Assembly: GCA_041741155.1 (NCBI GenBank)
Contig: JBGSKO010000031.1
Coordinates: forward strand, 1-6,580
Length of the DNA stretch: 6,580 bases
Origin: M3007 sp041741155
Lineage (GTDB): Bacteria > Bacteroidota > Bacteroidia > Chitinophagales > Saprospiraceae
Direction of reading: 5' to 3'
This document shows, in pieces, positions 1 to 6,580 of this stretch. Made by a program: the position numbers and the translations under genes. The notes beneath the pieces are model-generated. The model searched no databases. It was not told the DNA's origin and saw only the letters and a list, made by a program, of their open reading frames with translations. Numbering within the stretch: the stretch's first letter is position 1; each line of letters begins with the position of its first letter.

Positions 1-1
1 T

Positions 2-133
2 GCACAGACCTTTCAGAACGCCATCGTCAACTTCCTCAACAGCCTGCACTCAAAACCGCTAAAAAATGAACTCAAGTCCCGTTTGGCTCCTAATTTTCAA
101 CTATTCCGCCATGCTGAAAACTTGGCGGCGTGA
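2..133 (+). CDS. C-terminal fragment of a probable IS630-type transposase (runs in from the left edge)
   Basis: An open frame enters at base 2 and stops at TGA 131-133, giving 43 residues with no start inside the window. It begins AQTFQNAIVNFLNSL and continues with a K/E/L-rich stretch ending RLAPNFQLF. This arrangement, an FxxAIxxFLxxL helix, a charged segment and then L-x-x-NF, resembles the extreme C-terminus of IS630-type DDE transposases, whose tails commonly read like FFxxL...ELxxLLTxNF. The family call rests on remembered family pattern only; the catalytic DDE residues would lie outside the window. The gene converges on rarA with only 24 bases between the stop codons. If this is an insertion sequence, its right end must lie within roughly 134-157, because rarA appears to keep a native C-terminus. 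It could instead be an unrelated hypothetical protein. Confidence 0.5.
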   Translation, partial: AQTFQNAIVNFLNSLHSKPLKNELKSRLAPNFQLFRHAENLAA

Positions 134-157
134 GGTATAACATTCCAACCAGAAACC

Positions 158-1432
158 CTAATAAGGATACCAGTTTTTCCAGTCTTCCCGGAGTTTTTGC
201 CGGACGCGCTCTTCTGCGGGATTACCGGCGGGTTCGTACAGGATTTTGCCGCGTAACGCATCGGGCAGGAAAGCCTGCTGCACAAAATGCCCGGGAAAAT
301 CGTGGCTATATTGATAACCCGCCCCATAGTCGAGTTCTTTCATCAATTTGGTGGGCGCATTGCGCAATGGGAGCGGCACAGGCATCCCGCCGCCATTGCG
401 CACGGTCTCGAGCGCTTTGTCAATGGCCAGATAAGCCGAGTTGCTTTTGGGCGAAGTTGCCAGATAAATGGCGCACTGCGACAGGATGATCCGCGCCTCC
501 GGCATACCGATCATACGAATGGCGTCCATGGTGGTGGTAGCCAGGAGCAGGCCGTTGGGGTTGGCCAGACCGATATCTTCGGCAGCCAGGATCACCAGTC
601 GCCGGGCTATAAATTCGATATCCTCGCCGCCATCGAGCATACGTGCCAGCCAATAAACCGCAGCATTGGGGTCGCTGCCGCGCACACTTTTGATAAAAGC
701 CGAGATAATGTCGAAGTGCTGTTCGCCACCTTTATCGTACAGGGCAATGTTTTGCTGGATGTGCTGGCGCACCATATCGTTGGTGATGCGCAAGGTTTCG
801 CCGGGTTGGCGGTAGTTGGACACCAGTTCCAGCGCATTGAGCAAGCGCCGCGCATCGCCCCCGGAATAGAGCAGCAAGGCATCCGACTCGACCAGTTCGA
901 TATCGGTATTTTTCAAGGCTTCATCTTCGGCTATGGCGCGTTGCAGCAGTCCGATCAGTTCTTCTTTGCTCAAGTGTTGCAGCACATACACCTGGCAACG
1001 GGAGAGTAGAGCCGGAATAACTTCGAACGACGGATTTTCTGTGGTGGCGCCGATCAGTGTGACCACGCCTTTTTCCACTGCTCCGAGCAATGCATCCTGT
1101 TGGCTTTTGGAAAAACGATGTATTTCGTCAATAAACAGAATCGCCCCTTTTACCTGAAACAGGGTGGTCTTTTCCGCATTATCTATCGCCTCACGGATGT
1201 CTTTGACCCCTGCATTGATGGCTGAAAGTTGGTAAAACGGCTTTTTTAGTAATTTGGCAATCAACTGCGCCAGCGTGGTTTTGCCCACCCCCGGCGGCCC
1301 CCAAAGGATGAACGAGGGGATTTTTCCCGCTTCTATTGCCTGCCGCAAGACAGCCCCTTCGCCAACCAGGTGCTGCTGGCCAACGTACTCTTCGAGACTG
1401 CGCGGACGCATCCGTTCTGCAAGAGGAATCAT
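158..1432 (-). CDS. rarA: Replication-associated recombination protein A (RarA/MgsA), AAA+ ATPase
   Basis: Complete 424-residue protein of normal length for RarA/MgsA (WRNIP1/Mgs1 family). These cytoplasmic tetrameric AAA+ ATPases act at stalled or damaged replication forks and ssDNA gaps. It opens MIPLAERMRPRSLEEYVGQQ, the usual RarA start. Walker A is GPPGVGKTT (residues 45-53), Walker B ILFIDEIHRF (98-107), sensor 1 GATTENPSF (128-136), the arginine finger SRC (144-146) and sensor 2 GGDARRLLN (191-199). The C-terminal oligomerisation region is intact, including a RGSDPNAAVYWLARML stretch from 251, EDIGLANP (285-292) and the GGGMPVPLPLRNAPTKLM segment from 347. ATG 1432 is the first possible start because an in-frame TAA lies 15 bases upstream; the leader is A-rich with no Shine-Dalgarno. 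It lies 73 bases behind the peptidase gene on the same strand, so read-through from that gene is possible. Every expected motif is present, so I expect it to be functional. Confidence 0.97.
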   Translation of the reverse strand: MIPLAERMRPRSLEEYVGQQHLVGEGAVLRQAIEAGKIPSFILWGPPGVGKTTLAQLIAKLLKKPFYQLSAINAGVKDIREAIDNAEKTTLFQVKGAILFIDEIHRFSKSQQDALLGAVEKGVVTLIGATTENPSFEVIPALLSRCQVYVLQHLSKEELIGLLQRAIAEDEALKNTDIELVESDALLLYSGGDARRLLNALELVSNYRQPGETLRITNDMVRQHIQQNIALYDKGGEQHFDIISAFIKSVRGSDPNAAVYWLARMLDGGEDIEFIARRLVILAAEDIGLANPNGLLLATTTMDAIRMIGMPEARIILSQCAIYLATSPKSNSAYLAIDKALETVRNGGGMPVPLPLRNAPTKLMKELDYGAGYQYSHDFPGHFVQQAFLPDALRGKILYEPAGNPAEERVRQKLREDWKNWYPY

Positions 1433-1505
1433 GTTTTGTCTGTTTTTTTAAATGGCACAAAGGCGTGCAGCATTTCTTCCGGATCGCACTTATATATCTT
1501 AGAGC

Positions 1506-2531
1506 CTATTCCGCGCCATAAATCATCAGTTTCCGTTCGCCCGGCTTTGCATACCCCCGGTACATGCCCTCGGAATTGAACGGCATGGCGATGTTTCCGT
1601 ATTTGTCCACCGCTATCAGGCCGCCTTCACCGCCTTTCTCGACGAGTTTTTTCAGCACCACCTGGTCGGCTGCTTCCTGAAGGGATTGGCCGCCATAGAC
1701 CATACGCGCGAACACATCGTAGGCCACGGCGTAGCGAATAAAGTACTCGCCATGGCCGGTACACGACACTGCGCAAGCCTCGTTGGAGGCATACGTGCCG
1801 GCGCCAATGACGGGTGTATCGCCAATGCGGTTCCAGCGTTTGTTCGTCATGCCGCCGGTGGACGTGGCAGCGGCAAGATTGCCGTTTTTGTCGAGTGCCA
1901 CACAGCCTACGGTGCCAAATTTATAGTCTGGGTTTTCCGGAGCCATACCCTGCGGGGATTTTGATTTTTCCTCCTCCAGTGTTTTTTGCAAAGCGTCCCA
2001 GCGTTTTTGCGTGAAGAACCATTCCGGCCCTACCGTGTCCAGGCCGTTTTCGAGCGCAAACCGTTCAGCGCCGGCGCCGGTCAGAAAAACGTGGGGCGAT
2101 TTTTCCATCACCGCACGGGCCAGCAACACGGGATTTTTTACGATGGTGACGCCACCCACGGCGCCGGCCTTCTGGGTACTGCCGTCCATGATGCTGGCAT
2201 CCAGTTCGTTGCGGCCTTCGTGGGTGAACACGGCGCCTTTCCCGGCATTAAACAGCGGGCAGTTTTCCATCCATACCACGACTTGCGTAGCAGCATCCAG
2301 AGCGGAACCGCCGTTTCTCAGGTGCATTTCGCCGATGGTGAGCGCCGAATCCAGCGCAGCGCGATACTCGGCCTCTTGTTCCGGGGTCATGTTGCTTTTC
2401 AGAATAGTGCCTGCTCCGCCGTGAATAGCCAGCGCATACTCGGGTCGAGCAGTTGAAGCAGCACTTTTTTCAGAATTCGGTTGGCAACTGAGCATGAACA
2501 AGGGCAGAAGTGGCAGTAAGCGAAAAGACAT
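1506..2531 (-). CDS. Isoaspartyl peptidase / plant-type L-asparaginase, probable lipoprotein
   Basis: A 341-residue N-terminal-nucleophile hydrolase of the plant-type asparaginase family (IaaA/type III). The family hydrolyses isoaspartyl dipeptides and often L-asparagine after autocleavage into alpha and beta subunits. The N-terminal HGGAGT motif is at residues 37-42. The expected cleavage site is G-T in FGTVGCVALD, making Thr207 (codon at 1911-1913) the nucleophile. The substrate-binding signature ATSTGGMTNKR...RIGDTPVIGAGTYA follows, with Arg235 and Asp238 the likely carboxylate and amino contacts, then TGHGE (258-262). I chose ATG 2531 over the upstream ATG at 2630: it gives a compact leader MSFRLLPLLPLFMLSCQPN with a lipobox-like MLSC, Cys16 being the lipidation site. 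The longer form would place 33 polar residues ahead of the leader. The box is slightly atypical (Leu at -2), so simple secretion is the alternative. It diverges from the receptor gene. Local substrate preference cannot be read from sequence. Confidence 0.93.
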   Translation of the reverse strand: MSFRLLPLLPLFMLSCQPNSEKSAASTARPEYALAIHGGAGTILKSNMTPEQEAEYRAALDSALTIGEMHLRNGGSALDAATQVVVWMENCPLFNAGKGAVFTHEGRNELDASIMDGSTQKAGAVGGVTIVKNPVLLARAVMEKSPHVFLTGAGAERFALENGLDTVGPEWFFTQKRWDALQKTLEEEKSKSPQGMAPENPDYKFGTVGCVALDKNGNLAAATSTGGMTNKRWNRIGDTPVIGAGTYASNEACAVSCTGHGEYFIRYAVAYDVFARMVYGGQSLQEAADQVVLKKLVEKGGEGGLIAVDKYGNIAMPFNSEGMYRGYAKPGERKLMIYGAE

Positions 2532-2550
2532 GGACAGGTGATTTTTGCGG

Positions 2551-2558
2551 CTAAAGTA
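2551..2558 (-). promoter_or_regulatory. Possible Bacteroidota -7 promoter element for the peptidase gene
   Basis: Read on the minus strand this is TACTTTAG, one mismatch from the Bacteroidota -7 consensus TAnnTTTG. It lies 20 bases before the ATG at 2531, implying a very short leader. No matching TTG at -33 is evident, so the assignment is weak. Confidence 0.25.
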
Positions 2559-2666
2559 GGGTGTTTTTGTCGGGCGCCTGATATGTTGTTTGCCGGCATC
2601 CGGATGCAGCAAAAACAGGAAACTGCGCACCTACTTACTTAACCATGCAACTTGTCAAATGTAAAA

Positions 2667-2703
2667 AACGCCTTTGGGCAATCTATGGTGCGGGATAGGC
2701 GTT
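2667..2703. repeat. 7-base inverted repeat AACGCCT / AGGCGTT in the divergent region
   Basis: AACGCCT (2667-2673) and its exact reverse complement AGGCGTT (2697-2703) are separated by 23 bases. Pairing does not extend inwards or outwards. It ends just before the proposed receptor promoter, so it could be an operator for a dimeric regulator, but a 7-base match with this spacing can also arise by chance. Confidence 0.3.
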
Positions 2704-2705
2704 CC

Positions 2706-2738
2706 TTGCCATCGAAAACAGAACTACCTTATTTTTTG
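2706..2738 (+). promoter_or_regulatory. Possible Bacteroidota-type promoter for the receptor/GLPGLI pair
   Basis: A TTG (2706-2708) is followed after 21 bases by TATTTTTTG (2730-2738). This is the Bacteroidota -7 element TAnnTTTG with one extra base between TA and TTTG. The spacing suits the -33/-7 layout described for this phylum. It would start transcription roughly 25-30 bases before ATG 2773. This is a pattern match only. Confidence 0.28.
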
Positions 2739-2772
2739 ACTTTTGCTTTTTTGATTTAACACCTTGTCTTCC

Positions 2773-5595
2773 ATGAAAAAAATCTTCCTGCCCCTCTGCC
2801 TGGGCCTGCTTTGGCTCGCCCCTACCCTTCTTCAAGCCCAAAATCCAGGGCGCGTCACCATCAAAGGAATTATCCGGGATACCACCGGCACCGAAGGCAG
2901 TTTCGCTACCGTCATGCTGCTCAATCCCACCGATTCCACGCTGGTAAACTTCTCCCGAAGCGACGAAACGGGGGCATTTGCCTTTAAAAATGTAAAAAAC
3001 ACATCCTATATCTTCAAGATATCCTACATCGGGCACATACCGTACCAGCAACACCTCGATCCGTCGCCTACAGACGTCAATGACCTCGGTGAAGTACGCC
3101 TCAAACCCATCAGTCAGGAACTCATGGAAGTGGTCATTCGCACGGCTAAAGCGCCATTGCGGATTCGGGGCGATACGATCGAGTACGATGCCACTACGTT
3201 CAAAGTGCCACCTGGCTCCACGGTAGAAGACCTGCTGCGCCGCCTGCCCGGCATTGAGGTAGCCGCAGACGGCAGTATCAAGGCCCAGGGCCGCGATGTG
3301 CAAAGGGTGTACGTGGACGGAAAATCTTTCTTCGGCGACGACCCCAAAAGCGCCACCAAGAACCTCGGTGCAGAAACGATCTCCAAGGTGCAGGTGTATG
3401 ACGAAAAATCCGAGCAGGCCAAACTCACCGGTATAGACGACGGGAAAAAGGAAAAAACGATGAACCTGGAGCTCAAGGAGGAGTATAAAAAAGGCTCCTT
3501 CGGGAAATTAACCGGGGCCGTCGGCACAGAAGACCGCTGGGCAGCCCGCGGCAACTACAACCGCTTCAACGAAAAACAACAACTCTCCTTCATCGGCTAT
3601 GCCAATAACATCAATGAAACCGGCGTGAACTGGGAGGACTATGGCGAGTTCAAAGGCCAGAATTCCTTCAGCGATTATGACAACGGCGATTTCGGTTTTG
3701 GCGGCAACGGCGGCGGGCGCTATTTTTATTCCAGCAATAATGATCTGCTCAACAACTTCGACGGGCGCGGTTTTACCAAAAACTTCGGCGGTGGCGCCAA
3801 CTACAATTTCGACAACAAAAAAACCAAGTACAACGCCAGCTATGTGTACAACGAAACTACCCTCGACCTCGATCAACTCTCCTTGCGGGAAACCTTTCTA
3901 AACGACGGTTCCTTTACCAATACCGACACTTCCTCCAGGTTGGAATTCCGTGGAAACCACAGTATTGCCACCCGCCTGGAACAGAATCTGGACTCGTCCA
4001 ATATCCTGATCGTGAAGGCCAATCTGCGCTTCAGCAACTCCAACAACCAGAACCGTCAGGCACAGTTTTTTATCGAAAACAACACGACGCCCACCAACAG
4101 CCTGCTCCTGGATAATGGTACCTTGCTCGATTCCTGGCGCCTGACGAGTGCTCTTATCTTCCGCCACCGATTCAAAAAGAAAGGCCGCTCGTTTGCCGCC
4201 AGCGCCGGATACAACAACAGCCAATCGGACGGCAGGGAAAATATTTTTTCGCTCAATCAGGTCTTCTCTGCCCCGACCCGCACCGATCAAATCCGCCAGT
4301 TGAACCTGAACGACAACGCCTCGGAACAATTCAAGTCCAGCTTGCTTTACACCGAACCCCTACACAAACGCTGGTTCCTGGAGGCGTTTTACAACTTTAG
4401 CCACAGCGCCAACGCCGTGAACCGCCAGGTGCAAAACCCGGAACTGAACAACGAGCGCATCACCGATCTCAGCGTTTTTTATGATTTCAAAACACGATAC
4501 AACCGCCTCGGCGCCGATATTCGCTACTCCCACGAGGGCCTGAACGCATCTGCCGGACTGGCCGGGCAGCGCCTCGAACTGGACGGCCGCTACGCTACCG
4601 ACCGCGATCTGCCGCTGCTGACCGACCCGATCAAACGAACCTTCGACAATGCAGTGCCATTCCTCGAACTGGAATATGAGTTCCCAAACAATGTCTGGAT
4701 TAGCGCCAACTATACCTATGATGTAAGCGAACCACGACTGACCGATCTCCAGCCCATCCCCAACGTGAACAACCCGGCGTTCCGAAATGAGGGCAACCCT
4801 AATCTGACGCCGGAACGCTCTCATTCGATTTCCGGTAACCTGAACTACTGGAATCCCGCATCCTTTGCCAACCTCGGTATTGGCGCCAATTTCAGCCAGT
4901 TCGACAATCAGATCATTTACAACCAAACTATTGATTTTGTGGACAGTATCGGCTTTCGGACGACGTCCCGGCCCGACAATGTTTCCGGCGGGAACAGGTT
5001 CAACACTTATCTGTGGTCGAGTTTTCCCATCGTAAAAACCAAACTGACGATGAATTTGAATGCAAACCTCAATGCCGGCAGGTCTCCCGCTTTTGTGAAT
5101 GGTGTGGAAAATGAAACCGACAACCTGGGCTACAATTTCAGTCTGGGCTTTTCCTTTACCCCGAGCCCAAAGCTCATTTTTGGCACAGGTGGAAATCTTG
5201 GTTTCAACAACATCTCGTACTCCATCAGTGAAGGCCAGAACCAGAAAATCCAGAACCACGGCGCCAATGCATCGGTAAAGTGGCAGTTCGCAGCTAAAAC
5301 CTTCCTCGAAAGTAACTTTAACTACAGCCTGTTCCGCAACGACCGTTTCGACTTCAACCAGGAGGTGCCTATCTTAAACGCCTCCGTGCGCCAACTTGTG
5401 GGGCCATCCAACCATTTTGAGCTCCGCCTCGCCGCCTTCGATATTTTCAACCGCCGCGTGAGCATCACCCAATCCGGCAACCAAAACTATGTGGTGCGCA
5501 ATACCGCATCTACACTCGCCCGGTATTTCATGCTCAGCGTGAGTTACAATATGCGCGGGTACGAGAGCAAAATTAAAAAAGGCGGATGGTGGTAG
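2773..5595 (+). CDS. TonB-dependent-receptor-like outer-membrane beta-barrel protein with carboxypeptidase-regulatory-like domain
   Basis: A 940-residue exported barrel. Residues 1-23 are a signal peptide (MKKIFLPLCL, hydrophobic core, ending LLQAQ). Residues ~27-110 form a carboxypeptidase-regulatory-like beta-sandwich (VTIKGIIRDTTGTEGSFATVML... ISYIGHIPYQ). Residues ~115-240 are a plug-type domain (TAKAPLRIRGDTIEYDATTF, STVEDLLRRLPGIEV, GRDVQRVYVDGKSFFGDDP). The rest is a barrel of alternating strands of the OMP_b-brl_3 type, including the family motif NEGNPNLTPERS (672-683) and a C-terminal strand near YFMLSVSYNM. Residues 297-348 are Gly/Asn/Asp/aromatic-rich, probably a loop. No STN domain and no obvious TonB box are seen, so coupling to TonB is uncertain. 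I chose ATG 2773 rather than TTG 2764 because it starts directly at the MKK signal peptide. There is no Shine-Dalgarno. The GLPGLI gene follows after 64 bases, probably in the same transcript. The transported substrate cannot be inferred. Confidence 0.92.
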   Translation: MKKIFLPLCLGLLWLAPTLLQAQNPGRVTIKGIIRDTTGTEGSFATVMLLNPTDSTLVNFSRSDETGAFAFKNVKNTSYIFKISYIGHIPYQQHLDPSPTDVNDLGEVRLKPISQELMEVVIRTAKAPLRIRGDTIEYDATTFKVPPGSTVEDLLRRLPGIEVAADGSIKAQGRDVQRVYVDGKSFFGDDPKSATKNLGAETISKVQVYDEKSEQAKLTGIDDGKKEKTMNLELKEEYKKGSFGKLTGAVGTEDRWAARGNYNRFNEKQQLSFIGYANNINETGVNWEDYGEFKGQNSFSDYDNGDFGFGGNGGGRYFYSSNNDLLNNFDGRGFTKNFGGGANYNFDNKKTKYNASYVYNETTLDLDQLSLRETFLNDGSFTNTDTSSRLEFRGNHSIATRLEQNLDSSNILIVKANLRFSNSNNQNRQAQFFIENNTTPTNSLLLDNGTLLDSWRLTSALIFRHRFKKKGRSFAASAGYNNSQSDGRENIFSLNQVFSAPTRTDQIRQLNLNDNASEQFKSSLLYTEPLHKRWFLEAFYNFSHSANAVNRQVQNPELNNERITDLSVFYDFKTRYNRLGADIRYSHEGLNASAGLAGQRLELDGRYATDRDLPLLTDPIKRTFDNAVPFLELEYEFPNNVWISANYTYDVSEPRLTDLQPIPNVNNPAFRNEGNPNLTPERSHSISGNLNYWNPASFANLGIGANFSQFDNQIIYNQTIDFVDSIGFRTTSRPDNVSGGNRFNTYLWSSFPIVKTKLTMNLNANLNAGRSPAFVNGVENETDNLGYNFSLGFSFTPSPKLIFGTGGNLGFNNISYSISEGQNQKIQNHGANASVKWQFAAKTFLESNFNYSLFRNDRFDFNQEVPILNASVRQLVGPSNHFELRLAAFDIFNRRVSITQSGNQNYVVRNTASTLARYFMLSVSYNMRGYESKIKKGGWW

Positions 5596-5659
5596 AGCAT
5601 TGGCGAGATTGCCAGAAGCACTAAATTATCTAAACGACTTCTCAACTGAACATAATAAC

Positions 5660-6436
5660 ATGCTACAACAAACCCGAAACGCGCTTCTTCTTGGCGCGCT
5701 GCTGGCGGTCGGCATCCTTCTTCCAGACAACATTTCCGCTCAGGAACTCGAAGGAGATATCCGTTACCTCGTAACCCACAACTGGACCAAAAAGACGGTT
5801 GCGCTCGACTATCTCTCCAAGCAACAACGCGAGCGTGCGGCGTACATGTGGGGCAACCGCTCCGAGTGGAAGGTATATACCACCCTCTATTTCACCCCGA
5901 CGGAGAGCAAGTACGAAGACTCGGAAGAGCGGGCAGAACCCGACGATGCCGGCTACTCCTGGCGCAAAGAAGCTTTTTTCCTCAAACGCAACTTCGCGCA
6001 AAATACAGTCTACGATGTGTTCACCTTGTTGGGGAAGACATACATCGTCGAGGACAGCTTGCGAGCACAGGACTGGAAAATTCTGAACGACATGAAAGAA
6101 GTAGCCGGCCATGTTTGCATGAACGCCTACTGGGAAGACACGATCAAACAGCAGCGCATTACCGTATGGTTTGCGCTCGACCTGCCCGTGCCTGCCGGCC
6201 CGGAGCGTCTGTGTGGCCTGCCGGGCCTTATCCTGGAAGCCGACTACAACGACGGCGCCATGCTCATTGCAGCAGACCGCATACAGATGAAAAAACTCGA
6301 CAAGGAACTCGACTTGCCCAAAAAGAAAATCAAAGGCAAAAAAATATCGGAAACCGAGTTCACCAACATCGTACGCAAACATGTCAAGGAGAAACGCAAG
6401 GCCGAAGAACCCTGGTTCTGGGGAATGCGGTATTAA
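5660..6436 (+). CDS. GLPGLI family protein (Porph_ging type), secreted, function unknown
   Basis: A 258-residue exported protein of the Bacteroidota GLPGLI family. A signal peptide (MLQQTRNALLLGALLAVGIL, then ISAQ) spans about residues 1-28. The diagnostic motif is literal: GLPGLI at 186-191 (bases 6215-6232), preceded by WFALDLPVPAGPERLC and followed by LEADYNDG. The other conserved block, WKILNDMKEVAGHVCMNAYWED (139-160), matches the usual W...I.G..C..A region, with Cys153 in the expected place. Cys185, directly before the motif, could pair with it after export. The tail from about 209 is lysine-rich and ends PWFWGMRY. I chose ATG 5660 over TTG 5600, which would add 20 polar residues before the signal peptide. 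It sits 64 bases behind the barrel gene with no terminator seen, suggesting co-transcription and a joint role at the envelope. No biochemical function is established for this family that I can state. Confidence 0.93.
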   Translation: MLQQTRNALLLGALLAVGILLPDNISAQELEGDIRYLVTHNWTKKTVALDYLSKQQRERAAYMWGNRSEWKVYTTLYFTPTESKYEDSEERAEPDDAGYSWRKEAFFLKRNFAQNTVYDVFTLLGKTYIVEDSLRAQDWKILNDMKEVAGHVCMNAYWEDTIKQQRITVWFALDLPVPAGPERLCGLPGLILEADYNDGAMLIAADRIQMKKLDKELDLPKKKIKGKKISETEFTNIVRKHVKEKRKAEEPWFWGMRY

Positions 6437-6439
6437 AAG

Positions 6440-6477
<38 letters not shown>

Positions 6478-6580
6478 TGTGCCTTCCTAAAATACCTTGA
6501 CCTGAATGAAGAAATTATAAATCAAGGTTCAACGAAAGTTGAAACGGATTATCAACGAATTGTTTGATTGTAAAGATTTC
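6478..6580. other. AT-rich tail without a secure gene
   Basis: This stretch is much more AT-rich than the genes. A plus-strand frame starting at the ATGs of the last heptamer units (6469-6567) encodes 32 residues beginning MMNCAFLKYLDLNEEIINQG. A minus-strand frame open to the window edge stops at 6515-6517 and reads EIFTIKQFVDNPFQLSLNLDL. Neither has decisive support: the first may be chance, while the second could be the tail of a convergent gene starting beyond the window. A small hairpin lies at 6528-6543. Confidence 0.4.
6528..6543. other. Short perfect hairpin with a GAAA tetraloop
   Basis: TTCAAC (6528-6533) pairs exactly with GTTGAA (6538-6543) across GAAA, a GNRA tetraloop closed by C-G, which is a notably stable loop. 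The stem is only six pairs and no T-tract follows on the plus strand. It is therefore not a convincing intrinsic terminator, although it could mark a transcript end for the upstream pair. Confidence 0.3.

Larger units (their letters stand above)
2532..2772. other. Divergent intergenic region between peptidase and receptor genes
   Basis: These 241 bases separate two genes that point away from each other, so they should hold both promoters. I see no believable coding sequence here. Contents noted separately are a possible -7 element for the peptidase, a possible Bacteroidota-type promoter for the receptor, and a 7-base inverted repeat. The last ~70 bases are T-rich on the plus strand. I found no tRNA, riboswitch-like structure or strong terminator. 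Confidence 0.7.

Noticed and set aside
134..171. GGTAT...ATACC short inverted repeat between the transposase-like tail and rarA as a terminator
   Set aside because: The arms are only five bases, 28 bases apart, and do not form a stable stem with a T-tract.
287..1009. A 240-codon plus-strand open frame opposite rarA
   Set aside because: It is antisense to the complete, motif-rich rarA gene and its product matches no family I recognise. The openness follows from rarA codon use.
1986..2456. Plus-strand open frames opposite the isoaspartyl peptidase gene
   Set aside because: The minus-strand gene has all catalytic motifs; the opposite readings are compositionally odd and lack motifs.
2683..3303. 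Minus-strand frame covering the receptor 5' end and the intergenic region
   Set aside because: It is antisense to the receptor signal peptide and N-terminal domains and would overlap its promoter; no domain is recognisable.
4360..5259. A 299-codon minus-strand open frame opposite the receptor gene
   Set aside because: It lies wholly inside a well-supported receptor gene; its translation shows no recognisable domain and has the valine/isoleucine-rich look of antisense reading of a beta-barrel. I take it as a shadow.

Overview
The window looks like chromosomal DNA from a Bacteroidota bacterium, possibly of the Saprospiria group. The evidence is a Bacteroidota-type outer-membrane receptor with a carboxypeptidase-regulatory-like N-terminal domain, a GLPGLI-family secreted protein, and four complete genes whose starts lack a recognisable Shine-Dalgarno sequence. 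Coding DNA is moderately GC-rich (57% in one 60-base sample counted by hand). The last ~140 bases are clearly AT-rich (about 31% GC by hand count). The phylum is fairly secure; the class is a guess.

Layout from left to right. Bases 2-133 carry the last 43 codons of a plus-strand gene that enters from outside the window; it resembles the C-terminus of an IS630-type DDE transposase. It converges on rarA (158-1432, minus), a complete AAA+ replication-associated recombination ATPase. Behind rarA, same strand and 73 bases away, lies an isoaspartyl peptidase / plant-type L-asparaginase (1506-2531, minus) with a lipoprotein-type leader. A 241-base divergent intergenic region (2532-2772) separates it from a plus-strand pair: a 940-residue TonB-dependent-receptor-like outer-membrane beta-barrel protein (2773-5595) and, 64 bases later, a 258-residue GLPGLI-family protein (5660-6436). 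Three bases after the GLPGLI stop there are five exact copies of the heptamer AATGATG (6440-6474), followed by an AT-rich tail with no secure gene.

How the genes relate. RarA acts in the cytoplasm at stalled replication forks and has no evident link to the rest. The other three complete genes all encode exported proteins: a probable lipoprotein peptidase, an outer-membrane barrel and a probable periplasmic GLPGLI protein. The receptor and GLPGLI gene are probably co-transcribed and are the most plausible functional unit. The substrate of the receptor and the function of GLPGLI proteins cannot be read from the sequence.

I found no CRISPR array, tRNA, rRNA, phage genes or clear defence system. 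The observations most worth following up are the receptor/GLPGLI pair, the heptamer array, the transposase-like tail at the left edge and the Gly/Asn/aromatic-rich segment in the receptor.
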